A DNA stretch of 29,202 nucleotides from Candidatus Omnitrophota bacterium (GTDB lineage Bacteria > Omnitrophota > Gorgyraeia > B26-G9), in NCBI GenBank assembly GCA_023136735.1, contig JAGLQQ010000033.1, positions 1 through 29,202 on the forward strand, given 5' to 3'. Positions 14,795 through 22,954 of the stretch are shown piece after piece (the stretch's first letter is position 1; every line of letters starts with the position of its first letter). A program made the position numbers and the translations under genes. The notes beneath the pieces were generated by a model. The model had not been told where the DNA came from and did no database searches. It worked only from the letters and a program-made list of their open reading frames with translations.

Positions 14795-15337
14795 ATGCTT
14801 CGTTTAAGTTCGGCTTTATTAATTGTGGCGCTTTGCTGCGCATTAACACTTGCTCTCATTTACTATAATACAGCACCCAGGATCGAAGAGCAAAAAAAGA
14901 TGCTGCTTGAGAGGTCTCTTAATTCAGTTTTAAGTGCCGATAGGTACGAAAAGTATGAAAATGGGATGGTATATTTTGAAGCATATGACAAAGAAGGAAT
15001 TGTTGTCGGATGGTGCTTGTCTTTAAGCGAAAAAGGCTATGGAGGAGATATTAACCTTTTGGTAGGGCTAGATAGTAATAAAAAAATCACCGGAGTCAAG
15101 GTGCTTGGGCATAAGGAAACTCCCGGACTTGGATCTCAAATAAACGAGGTTAAATATGGACAGAAAGACGCTGCTTTTTTAAGCCAGTTCAATGGTAAGA
15201 TATTAGAGGATATTGAGCTGGTCAAGGGAGAAACTAAAGAAAATATACAGGCGATTACAGGTGCTACGGTCTCTTCTCGGGCTGTTGTTGATGGGGTGCG
15301 TCAGGGCATCGAAGAATTCCTTAAAGTAAAGAAATAG
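14795..15337 (+). CDS. Membrane-anchored FMN-binding domain protein (RnfG/NqrC-like)
   Basis: This 180-residue protein has one N-terminal transmembrane segment (about 5-24) and an extracytoplasmic FMN-binding domain. GYGGDINLLVGLD, then VLGHKETPGLGSQI (103-116), and the flavinylation motif TGAT (155-158, Thr158) match RnfG and NqrC. In those proteins ApbE attaches FMN through a phosphoester to the threonine of S(T)GAT. No other rnf or nqr subunit and no apbE is in the window, so this appears to be a stand-alone flavoprotein. Its place between resB and the siroheme gene suggests electron transfer outside the membrane linked to cytochrome c or to heme handling; that is inference. AGGGAG precedes the ATG at good spacing. 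Confidence 0.87.
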   Translation: MLRLSSALLIVALCCALTLALIYYNTAPRIEEQKKMLLERSLNSVLSADRYEKYENGMVYFEAYDKEGIVVGWCLSLSEKGYGGDINLLVGLDSNKKITGVKVLGHKETPGLGSQINEVKYGQKDAAFLSQFNGKILEDIELVKGETKENIQAITGATVSSRAVVDGVRQGIEEFLKVKK

Positions 15338-15347
15338 AGGAATAAAT

Positions 15348-15974
15348 ATGAGACTTTACCCGATATTTCTAAAGCTTGAAAATGCTTCCTGTTGTGTAAT
15401 AGGAGGGGGGACGGTGGCCTTGCGCAAAGTGAAAGCTTTGCTTAAAAGCAAAGCTAGAATTACTGTTGTGAGTCCTGTGTTATGTCCTGGGTTGTTGTCT
15501 CTAAAGAAGAAGTCGCTTTTTCAGTACAAAAAAAGTAAATACAAAAATGCATTATTAAAAAATCAGTTTCTTGTTATTGCGGCTACAAATGATGCGAAGG
15601 TGAATAAAAAAATATCTGCTGATGCGGCGACTTTGCAAATACTAGTGAATGTTGTAGATAGCCCCATTGAGTGCAACTTTTATGTTCCTTCTTTATTGTC
15701 AAGGGATGGGTTATTACTGGCAATTTCAACTCAAGGGGAATTCCCCGGGATGGCTAAGAAAATAAAAGAAGAATGTAGTCATATTTTTCAAAAATATGCA
15801 AAATCTTTTAAAAAACTCGCGGCATTAAGAAAGGATATTTATAATGGAGATGGAACGTATAAACAAAAAGTAATACGCGCAAAAAGTTTGATGCGTCCTG
15901 ATATTTTAAAAATGGTCGAAAGTAAAAAAATTTGTAACGTTGATGCCCTGAAGGCGCATTTAAAAACACGGTAA
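15348..15974 (+). CDS. Precorrin-2 dehydrogenase / sirohydrochlorin ferrochelatase (Met8p/CysG N-terminal type)
   Basis: This enzyme oxidises precorrin-2 to sirohydrochlorin with NAD and may insert iron to give siroheme. The 208-residue protein begins YPIFLKLENASCCVIGGGTV, with the Rossmann loop VIGGGTVALRK (17-27). It has AATNDAKVN (78-86), and NVVDSPIECNFYVPS, whose Asp104 corresponds to the catalytic aspartate of this family. The length matches single-domain forms (SirC/Met8p). It lies in the tetrapyrrole block with hemA, hemC and cobA-hemD, which supply its substrate. Whether it chelates iron or only dehydrogenates cannot be told from sequence. Confidence 0.92.
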   Translation: MRLYPIFLKLENASCCVIGGGTVALRKVKALLKSKARITVVSPVLCPGLLSLKKKSLFQYKKSKYKNALLKNQFLVIAATNDAKVNKKISADAATLQILVNVVDSPIECNFYVPSLLSRDGLLLAISTQGEFPGMAKKIKEECSHIFQKYAKSFKKLAALRKDIYNGDGTYKQKVIRAKSLMRPDILKMVESKKICNVDALKAHLKTR

Positions 15975-15992
15975 ATTATTGGAGAAAAGTAA

Positions 15993-16808
15993 ATGTATAC
16001 ACTATTGTTCCTGGGTGTTCTTGTCGCATATTTAATTAGCGCAGTTTTATTTGTTGCGTTTGCTGTTGGCAAAAAAAGTCTTTTTTCTAAAGTTGCTTTA
16101 TTTGCGGCGATTTTTGGTTTTTTAACGCAATGTCTTGCTTTGATAGTCCGGTGGCAGATCTCCGGGTTTCCGCCGATGTCTAACTTGTATGAATCTATGG
16201 CTCTTTTTGCTTGGGCTATTGTTATGGTTTTTCTTATTATTGAGTATCGATTTCATTTGAGCATAATAGGCGCTTTTATTATGCCGCTTGCTTTTTTAAT
16301 AACAGGATATTCTTCTTTGCTTGATGAGACGGTTACTCCGCTTATGCCTGCTTTGCAGAGCTATTGGCTAACTATTCATGTTATGAGCTGTTTTTTTAGT
16401 TATGCTTGTTTTACCTGTGCTTTTTGTCTGGGAGTAATGTATCTTTTGCAGGAGCGGCAGTTGAAGTTAAAACATACAGGAAAATTGTTGGAGGTACTGC
16501 CTTCGCTGGAAGTCATGGATTCGATTAATTACAATATGGTTTTTTTTGGGTTCATTTTATTGAGCGCTGGAATTATAACCGGATCAATCTGGGCAACACA
16601 AGCCTGGGGAAACTGGTGGAGTTGGGACCCCAAGGAAACATGGTCATTTATTACATGGATTATATATGCAGCTTATCTTCATGCCCGGTTGAATTCCGGA
16701 TGGAGAGGTAAAAGGGCGGCGATATTGTCAATTATCGGCTTTGCTTGCGTAATTTTCACTTACCTAGGAGTAAGTTACCTGCTTCCGGGATTACATTCGT
16801 ATTTATAA
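15993..16808 (+). CDS. ccsA: Cytochrome c biogenesis protein CcsA
   Basis: CcsA is the heme-handling half of the System II cytochrome c synthase. The 271-residue polytopic protein has about eight hydrophobic segments and the tryptophan-rich heme-binding WWD motif WGNWWSWDPKETWSFITW. Flanking histidines expected as heme ligands are present in LTIHVMSC, AAYLHARL and the C-terminal GLHSYL. HemX proteins next to hemA are related, but the complete WWD motif and the nearby resB favour CcsA. GGAG lies a few bases upstream of the ATG. hemA follows after 8 bp. Confidence 0.93.
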   Translation: MYTLLFLGVLVAYLISAVLFVAFAVGKKSLFSKVALFAAIFGFLTQCLALIVRWQISGFPPMSNLYESMALFAWAIVMVFLIIEYRFHLSIIGAFIMPLAFLITGYSSLLDETVTPLMPALQSYWLTIHVMSCFFSYACFTCAFCLGVMYLLQERQLKLKHTGKLLEVLPSLEVMDSINYNMVFFGFILLSAGIITGSIWATQAWGNWWSWDPKETWSFITWIIYAAYLHARLNSGWRGKRAAILSIIGFACVIFTYLGVSYLLPGLHSYL

Positions 16809-16816
16809 ATTAAATT

Positions 16817-17851
16817 ATGAATATCACAATAGTAGGACTTAATCATCGCAGCGCGCCTATTGAGGTGAGAGAAAAGTTTGCTTTTCCTGAAAATTCTTTA
16901 GAGGAGGCATTGGTGCGGTTAAAAACTGATGCGCAGATACAAGAGGGAGTAATTCTTTCTACGTGTAACAGAGTGGAAATTTATGCTCTTGGTTTCCCTG
17001 GTGAGGGAATAAACGGTGCGGTGACTAATTTCTTGAATTCGTTTCATAAAGTTGCATCTAGTAGCCATGAGAAATATTTCTATACATATAATGGTATAGA
17101 GGCTATAAAGCATTTGTTTAGAGTCAGCAGTTCTCTTGATTCACAAATCTTGGGAGAAACTCAAATATTGGGACAGATAAAGGAGGCCTATTTTAAAGCC
17201 ATGCAAACCGGCGCTGTTTCACGTGTATTTCCGTTTGTTTTTGAGCAAGCTATAAAGGTAGGTAAGCGTGCGCGCAGCCAAACCCATATAGGCTATGGAG
17301 CTGTATCTATAAGCACAGCTGCTGTGGAAATGGCTCGTAAGATATTTGGCAGCTTGTCTGAAAAAAAGATATTGATAGTCGGGGCGGGAAATATAGGTGA
17401 GCTGACGGCAGAATACCTTTATTCAAGAGGAGCAAAAATGGTATTGGTTGCCAATAGAACATTGAATAGAGCTCAGCAGCTGGCAAAGAAGTTTAAAGGT
17501 CAAGCAATATCTTTTGATGAATTTCCCCAGGCTATGCTCAAGGCAGATATTATTATTAGTTCGGTAAACTCTCCTCATACCTTGCTTTCTAAGGATATGA
17601 TGGATAAGATTATGTTAGGACGTAATGGGCGGCCTGTATTTATTATTGATTTAGGCCTGCCGCGGAATATAGCTCCTGATGTAAATACACTGGACAATGT
17701 TTATGTCTATAATCTTGATGATTTGAAAAAGGTTAAGGATGCAAATTTAGAAGACAGATTGAAAGAAGCTCAGAAGATAGAAAGTATTATCGATAACCAT
17801 TTAAAGAAAATCGCATCTAAACTTCAGGGATTAATTAATAATGAACAATGA
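16817..17851 (+). CDS. hemA: Glutamyl-tRNA reductase, C-terminally short
   Basis: HemA reduces glutamyl-tRNA(Glu) to glutamate-1-semialdehyde, the first committed step of C5 tetrapyrrole synthesis. Seen: IVGLNHRSAPIEVREK at the N-terminus, catalytic Cys50 in LSTCNRVEIYA, His99, SSLDSQILGETQILGQIK (104-121), and the NADPH-binding VGAGNIGELTAEYL. The protein is 344 residues, against roughly 415-430 for most members; it stops just after the long spinal helix, so most of the C-terminal dimerisation domain is absent. The catalytic and NADPH domains are complete, so activity is plausible. The upstream sequence is AT-rich with no clear ribosome binding site, and the end overlaps hemC by 11 bp. Confidence 0.95.
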   Translation: MNITIVGLNHRSAPIEVREKFAFPENSLEEALVRLKTDAQIQEGVILSTCNRVEIYALGFPGEGINGAVTNFLNSFHKVASSSHEKYFYTYNGIEAIKHLFRVSSSLDSQILGETQILGQIKEAYFKAMQTGAVSRVFPFVFEQAIKVGKRARSQTHIGYGAVSISTAAVEMARKIFGSLSEKKILIVGAGNIGELTAEYLYSRGAKMVLVANRTLNRAQQLAKKFKGQAISFDEFPQAMLKADIIISSVNSPHTLLSKDMMDKIMLGRNGRPVFIIDLGLPRNIAPDVNTLDNVYVYNLDDLKKVKDANLEDRLKEAQKIESIIDNHLKKIASKLQGLINNEQ

Positions 17852-18758
17852 AAAAAAGATTATTATAGGCAGTCGTAAAAGCCTTTTGGCTATGAAGCAG
17901 TCAAAAATAGTTATGGAGAATCTTAATGTCATATTTCCGAACTATACTTTTGAGATCAAAGGGATTATTACCAGCGGGGACCGCCTTAAAACCTGGCCTA
18001 AAAACCAGTCAAAAGGAATGTTTGTGAAAGAGATTGAAGAGGCGCTTATAAGAGGCGAGATTGATTTTGCCGTACATAGCATGAAAGATCTGCCGGTTGA
18101 CATGCCTGATGGATTAGAGATTGCTGCGATTACGAAAAGGGAGAAACACGGAGATGTTTTAATTTCCAGAAATCTAAAGAAATTAACTGAGCTGGAAATT
18201 GGAAGCTGTGTGGGGACTTCCAGCCCCAGAAGGAAAATGCAGCTTTTGCTAATTAGAGATGATTTAAAAATTGCAGATATAAGAGGGAATCTGGATACAC
18301 GGCTTAAAAAACTTGAAAACGGTGAGTATGATGCCATAGTTGTTGCTGCGGCGGGGATTTTGAGGCTGGGCTGGTTGAATCGTATTACGGAATATTTAAG
18401 TGATGATATAATGCTGCCTGCTCCTGCGCAAGGGGCATTAGGTATTCAGATAAGAAAGAACGATAAAAAAATACAAACCCTAATCAAAAAACTAAATTTT
18501 AAGAAAACGGAAATAGAGGTTAAGGCGGAACGGGAATTTCTTCGTGCTATGGGCGGTGGCTGCAGAGTTCCGATAGGGGCATTGGCTAGAGTTAAGGCAG
18601 AGGCCTTGCATATTGAAGCTATTGTAATTAAAAATAAAACTAATTTTTGTAGAACTGCAGTTAAGGGAAGTAAAAAAAATCCGCAAATATTAGGGAAGAA
18701 ACTGGCTAAAAAGATTAAAACTATTCTAATGAAAAAAGCTCAGAAAAGAGGTGAGTAG
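17841..18758 (+). CDS. hemC: Porphobilinogen deaminase (hydroxymethylbilane synthase)
   Basis: HemC joins four porphobilinogen units into hydroxymethylbilane. The 305-residue protein has IIIGSRKSLLAMKQ, the catalytic Asp83 in AVHSMKDLP, TSSPRRKMQ (126-134), IRGNLDTRL (148-155), PAPAQGALGIQ, and GGGCRVPIGA, whose Cys241 carries the dipyrromethane cofactor. Length and motifs are normal. The ATG lies within the end of hemA, so translation is coupled. hemB, which makes the substrate, and hemL are not in the window. Confidence 0.97.
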   Translation: MNNEKKIIIGSRKSLLAMKQSKIVMENLNVIFPNYTFEIKGIITSGDRLKTWPKNQSKGMFVKEIEEALIRGEIDFAVHSMKDLPVDMPDGLEIAAITKREKHGDVLISRNLKKLTELEIGSCVGTSSPRRKMQLLLIRDDLKIADIRGNLDTRLKKLENGEYDAIVVAAAGILRLGWLNRITEYLSDDIMLPAPAQGALGIQIRKNDKKIQTLIKKLNFKKTEIEVKAEREFLRAMGGGCRVPIGALARVKAEALHIEAIVIKNKTNFCRTAVKGSKKNPQILGKKLAKKIKTILMKKAQKRGE

Positions 18759-18762
18759 TATA

Positions 18763-20208
18763 ATGGGGGATAATAAAATATCAGTTCTTATCATCGATGA
18801 CGAGCAGCTTTTGACAAAAAGTCTTGCGGCAATATTCGAAGAAAAGGGATATAAGGTTAAAACCACTGCTTTTGGTAAGCAGGGAATTGAGTGGCTTGAA
18901 GAAGGTTTTAATGTTGTTCTTTTGGATCTAAAATTGCCGGACATTGACGGGTTACAGGTTTTGAAAAAAATAAAAAGAACTTATCCTGGTATCGTTGTCA
19001 TTATAATAACCGCATTTTCTTCTGTGAATATGGCTGTTAATCTAATGAACGAAGGGGCGTATTCTTATGTGAGCAAGCCTTTTGAAGTCGAGGAGCTGAG
19101 AGAACTGATAGACCGCGGGTTAAAGGCTAAGGCTGATGAAAACAATAAGCATAGGCTTTTGAATAATCTCTCTTTACTTTATCAGGTAAACAGAGAAATG
19201 GAAGGACTTGTTGAACTTCAAAGCATCGCAGGTTTAACAGCGCGGTATTTGATTGGGATAACTAAAATTGATATCTGTGCTTTACTACTTTTTGATGAGA
19301 AAACAAAGGAATTTTTCTTTGGGGCATTGAGCGGGGTTGAATATAACTTAGAGCAAATAGCTCAAAAGCGCTTTAAACTAGATAAAAAAATGTACCAGAG
19401 ATTGATTGATGAGCAGGTAGCGGTTCTAATTCCCCATCTCAAGACAAAACCCGACATACTGAAATATATTCCGGCAAGTAATCCGAAATCACTGTGTATC
19501 TTTCCCCTTGTTGGCAGAGAAAAAGTTAGGGGACTGGCTTTGTTTGTTAGCGGCAGGGAAGTATCAATAGAAGAAGATGTTTTGGAAACAGTTAAGACGA
19601 TAACCACTCAAGCCGCGATTTGTATAGAAAATGCTAATCGATATTTGAAACTTAAGCATGATTATCTCGGAGCCATTACTGCATTGGTTGGTGCCGTAGA
19701 GGATAAAGACGAATTTCAGCAGGGACATTCAGAGGCAGTTGCTGAGCTTGCGGTTAAAGTTGCAAAAAAAATGAACCTGCTCTCAGACCAGGTAGAGTTT
19801 ATCAGGCTTGCAGGGCTGCTGCATGATATAGGAAAGATATCTATCAGTGAAAATATTCTTTTAAAAAAGAACAAGTTAACTGTTGATGAGTTTATGAAAC
19901 TTAAAATGCATAGTATAGCGTCCACAAGTATATTGCGAAAAATGGATTTAAATCAGCAGATATTGCCTATGGTACTTTATCATCATGAGCGTTATGATGG
20001 GTCAGGATATCCCGAAGGCCTGCGTGCATATGCGATTCCTCTGGGAGCACGGATTCTGGCCGTATGTGATGCGTATAATGCTATGGTATCAGTTCGTCCA
20101 TATCGTAAAAACTTAAAACAGAAGGATGCGATAGAGGAATTGAAAAGATGTTCCAAAAGCCAGTTTGATCCGGATATAGTGGATGTGTTTGTTAATATTG
20201 TTGCCTAA
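18763..20208 (+). CDS. Response regulator with receiver, GAF-like and HD-GYP domains
   Basis: This 481-residue protein is predicted to be a c-di-GMP phosphodiesterase controlled by phosphorylation. The receiver domain (about 5-120) has Asp12-Asp13, phosphoacceptor Asp55, Thr83 and Lys105. A GAF-like region covers about 140-300. The HD-GYP domain has LLHDIGK (His354-Asp355) and HHERYDGSGYP (407-417), all intact. ATG 18763 is preferred to GTG 18751 because AGAGGTGA (18747-18754) is well spaced from it. No histidine kinase is adjacent. It sits between hemC and the cobA-hemD fusion, an unusual place for a signalling gene, and may link second-messenger level to the state sensed by its partner kinase. 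Confidence 0.93.
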   Translation: MGDNKISVLIIDDEQLLTKSLAAIFEEKGYKVKTTAFGKQGIEWLEEGFNVVLLDLKLPDIDGLQVLKKIKRTYPGIVVIIITAFSSVNMAVNLMNEGAYSYVSKPFEVEELRELIDRGLKAKADENNKHRLLNNLSLLYQVNREMEGLVELQSIAGLTARYLIGITKIDICALLLFDEKTKEFFFGALSGVEYNLEQIAQKRFKLDKKMYQRLIDEQVAVLIPHLKTKPDILKYIPASNPKSLCIFPLVGREKVRGLALFVSGREVSIEEDVLETVKTITTQAAICIENANRYLKLKHDYLGAITALVGAVEDKDEFQQGHSEAVAELAVKVAKKMNLLSDQVEFIRLAGLLHDIGKISISENILLKKNKLTVDEFMKLKMHSIASTSILRKMDLNQQILPMVLYHHERYDGSGYPEGLRAYAIPLGARILAVCDAYNAMVSVRPYRKNLKQKDAIEELKRCSKSQFDPDIVDVFVNIVA

Positions 20209-20230
20209 AATATTGTTTGATGGATAATTT

Positions 20231-21760
20231 ATGAAAAAAAAAGTTAAAGGTAAGGTGTTTCTGGTTGGAGTTGGCCCTGGGAATGAAGGATTGATCACTC
20301 AGGCAGCGCTTGAGTGCATAAAGGCTGCTGACGTGATTATTTATGATTATTTAATGTCGTGCGATCTCTTAGCTAATGCTCAAAGCCATGCAAAGATAAT
20401 TTATGCAGGGAAAACACCTGGCAGGCATAGTTTAAAACAAGAACAAATTAACAGAATCCTTGTAGGGGAAGCTAGAAAACATAGAGTTGTAGCTCGTCTT
20501 AAGGGGGGGGATCCTTTTTTATTCGGCCGCGGCGCAGAGGAAGCGCTTGCACTTAAAAAAGCAAAGATAGAATTTGAGATTATACCAGGTGTTAGCTCAG
20601 GTCTAGCGGTGGCAACTTACGCGGGCATATCCTTAACTCAACGAGGTATATCTTCCCAGGTAACATTTGTAACCGGACATGAGGATCCGAATAAGTTAGC
20701 ACAAGATATTAATTGGTCACTGCTGGCAAAGAGCAAGGGGACCCTTGTGGTTTTTATGGGCGTGGCCAGATTGGAGAAAATTACTTCAAAGTTGATTAAG
20801 TCTGGCATGAAAAAGGATATGCCTGTTTGTGTAAGTCAGTGGGGGACGTTGCCGAAACAGAGATCAATTACAGGTACGCTTGAAAATATTGCAGGAATTA
20901 TTAAAAGAAATAAATTATCCAACCCAGCGATAGTGATTATCGGCAAAGTTGTTAATCTAAGAAAAAAGCTTTACTGGTATGAATCAAAACCGCTTTTTGG
21001 AAAAAAAATACTTATAACTCGGCCTAAAACTCTGGCAGGAGTTTTTAGCGCGAAACTTAAAGCTTTGGGAGCGCAAACATGTATTTATCCAATGATCGAA
21101 GTAGTTAAGGAAAAAAAGATAAATGCGGACTGTTTAATAAGTGAAATAAAACAAAGCGATTGGGTAATATTTACAAGCAGAAGTGCTGTGGATATTTGTT
21201 TTTGTGAACTGGAAAATAAAAATTTTGATGCCAGAGTATTTGCCCAGACAAAAGTCGCGGTGCTTGGCAGGGAAACCCAGGCAGAACTAAAGAGTAGGGG
21301 AATAAGAGCAGATATTATCCCTAAGAAATTTTTTATGGAAAGCCTTATTGATGAATTTAAAAAAATTGATATCCTCAAAAACCGTATATTTATTCCACAT
21401 TCAAGGCAGGGGAGAAAACTATTAGTAGAAGAATTGTGTAAACAGGGTGCGATTATCGAGGAAATGTTTATTTACAGTGTTTGTAAACCGATGCAAACAA
21501 ATGCGCGGGAATTGAAAAAAATGATTAAGTCAGAGGAGTTTGATTTTGTTACATTTACCAGCTCCAGTTGCGTGCATCAGTTTATGAAATTTTTGCCAAA
21601 AGAGAAAAAGTTGTTAAACAAACAAATGTTTGCCTGTATAGGACCTATTACTGCAAATACGCTGCAAAGCTATGGCTTTAAAGCAGCAACTGTAGCAAAG
21701 GTATTCACAATAGAAGGTCTGGTGAAGGCGATATTAACTAAAAGGAAAAAGCATGGTTAA
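20231..21760 (+). CDS. cobA-hemD: Fused uroporphyrinogen-III methyltransferase / uroporphyrinogen-III synthase
   Basis: The 509-residue fusion closes hydroxymethylbilane to uroporphyrinogen III (HemD part) and methylates it twice to precorrin-2 (CobA part). The N-terminal methyltransferase shows VGVGPGNEG (12-20), ARLKGGDPFLFGRGAEE (88-104), PGVSSGLAVATYAGISLTQRG (119-139) and VTGHED. The HemD domain begins near residue 255 (KKILITRPKTLAGVFSAKL) and contains VIFTSRSAVD and FTSSSCVHQF. This fusion is common in bacteria using siroheme or cobalamin. Its product feeds the precorrin-2 dehydrogenase upstream. A run of eight G lies inside the KGGDP codons (20503-20510). The end overlaps the next gene by 8 bp. 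Confidence 0.96.
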   Translation: MKKKVKGKVFLVGVGPGNEGLITQAALECIKAADVIIYDYLMSCDLLANAQSHAKIIYAGKTPGRHSLKQEQINRILVGEARKHRVVARLKGGDPFLFGRGAEEALALKKAKIEFEIIPGVSSGLAVATYAGISLTQRGISSQVTFVTGHEDPNKLAQDINWSLLAKSKGTLVVFMGVARLEKITSKLIKSGMKKDMPVCVSQWGTLPKQRSITGTLENIAGIIKRNKLSNPAIVIIGKVVNLRKKLYWYESKPLFGKKILITRPKTLAGVFSAKLKALGAQTCIYPMIEVVKEKKINADCLISEIKQSDWVIFTSRSAVDICFCELENKNFDARVFAQTKVAVLGRETQAELKSRGIRADIIPKKFFMESLIDEFKKIDILKNRIFIPHSRQGRKLLVEELCKQGAIIEEMFIYSVCKPMQTNARELKKMIKSEEFDFVTFTSSSCVHQFMKFLPKEKKLLNKQMFACIGPITANTLQSYGFKAATVAKVFTIEGLVKAILTKRKKHG

Positions 21761-22922
21761 TTTTACAAAACTTTTGGGAGGCAAGCCTACAGTGTCCGTT
21801 GCCTTAGAAGCGGTGAGCAAAAAGAGGAAAAGCCCCTTATTTATAAGCTGTAATGCATCAAGCCCTTTGGTAGTTTTTAACTTAACTCGGCGTTGCAATT
21901 TGGCTTGTCGGCATTGCTACCTTGAGTCTAAGAATATAAACTATAAAAATGAGCTCAGTACTCCAAAAATCAAGAAGGTTATTGATTCTTTAGCTAAAAT
22001 AGATATTCCTGTTTTACTTTTTTCCGGAGGTGAACCTCTGGTGCACAAAGATATACTGGCTTTGATTGAATATGCTAAAGAAAAAAAGATACGGGTTGGG
22101 TTATCTACAAACGGCACGCTAATAACAAAGGTTCTTGCCAAAAGATTAGCAAAAGCAGGAATAGACTATGTAGGGGTGAGCATTGATGGGGCAAAGAGCC
22201 TGCATGATAAATTCCGTAAAATGAAAGGCGCCTATGATAGGGCTATAAAGGGCATTATTAATGCTCAGGAAGCTGGACTCAAGACAGGCGTGCGTTTTAC
22301 AATCAGCAAGGCCAATGCAGCAGATTTGCCCTCGGTACTTGATTTATGTATAAAAGAAAAAATTCCGCGTTTTTGCATGTATCATTTGGTATACTCAGGA
22401 CGGGGGAAGAGTATTGCAAATATTGATATTGATAATAAGGCCCGGCGTAAAGTTGTTGATTTTTTAGTCCATCGTGCCTTAGAATATAATAAGAAGAAGT
22501 TTGACTTTGAAATGCTTACTGTAGATAATCATGCTGATGGCATTTATATATATAATTATCTAAAGAAAATAAAGTCACAGATCGCCGCGCAGGTTTTGGA
22601 ATTACTTGAGTTTCATGGGGGGTGTTCCGCCGGTAGTAAAGTCGTAGATATATCTCCCACAGGTGATGTGTTTGCCTGCCAATTCTGGCAGCAGGAGGCG
22701 ATGGGGAATATAAATAATACGGATTTTAGTAAGATATGGCTTAATAAAAACGATAAGTCTCTTTGCCAGCTGCGCTCGAAATCTAGCTATCTGTTGGGTA
22801 AATGCGGGGTTTGCCGTTATAAGTCATATTGCGGTGGGTGCAGGATAAGAGCGCTTGTTGTGCATAATGATTTATGGCAGGAAGATCCTTGTTGTTATTT
22901 AACGAAAAATGAGATTAAATAG
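21753..22922 (+). CDS. Radical SAM/SPASM protein, AhbC/NirJ-like (siroheme-derived heme synthesis)
   Basis: This 389-residue radical SAM enzyme has Cys48-x3-Cys52-x2-Cys55 in RRCNLACRHCYLES, LLFSGGEPLVHKD, a STNGT motif and VSIDGA. A C-terminal SPASM-type cysteine set follows (GGCSAGSKVVDISPTGDV, then CGVCRYKSYCGGCR and DPCC). The N-terminal MVNFTKLLGG opening and an HADGIYIYNYL segment resemble AhbC and NirJ. AhbC removes acetate groups from 12,18-didecarboxysiroheme on the way to heme; NirJ acts in heme d1 synthesis. Overlap with cobA-hemD and the surrounding siroheme genes favour AhbC. AhbD or a peptide-maturation role cannot be excluded without alignment. ahbA, ahbB and ahbD are not in the window. 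Confidence 0.78.
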   Translation: MVNFTKLLGGKPTVSVALEAVSKKRKSPLFISCNASSPLVVFNLTRRCNLACRHCYLESKNINYKNELSTPKIKKVIDSLAKIDIPVLLFSGGEPLVHKDILALIEYAKEKKIRVGLSTNGTLITKVLAKRLAKAGIDYVGVSIDGAKSLHDKFRKMKGAYDRAIKGIINAQEAGLKTGVRFTISKANAADLPSVLDLCIKEKIPRFCMYHLVYSGRGKSIANIDIDNKARRKVVDFLVHRALEYNKKKFDFEMLTVDNHADGIYIYNYLKKIKSQIAAQVLELLEFHGGCSAGSKVVDISPTGDVFACQFWQQEAMGNINNTDFSKIWLNKNDKSLCQLRSKSSYLLGKCGVCRYKSYCGGCRIRALVVHNDLWQEDPCCYLTKNEIK

Positions 22923-22954
22923 ACTAACTGTAGTTTTATCTTGGGAGGAATAAT

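Noticed and set aside
14795..15337. Rnf or Nqr complex
   Set aside because: Only the FMN-binding subunit-like protein is present; no other subunit lies on either side.
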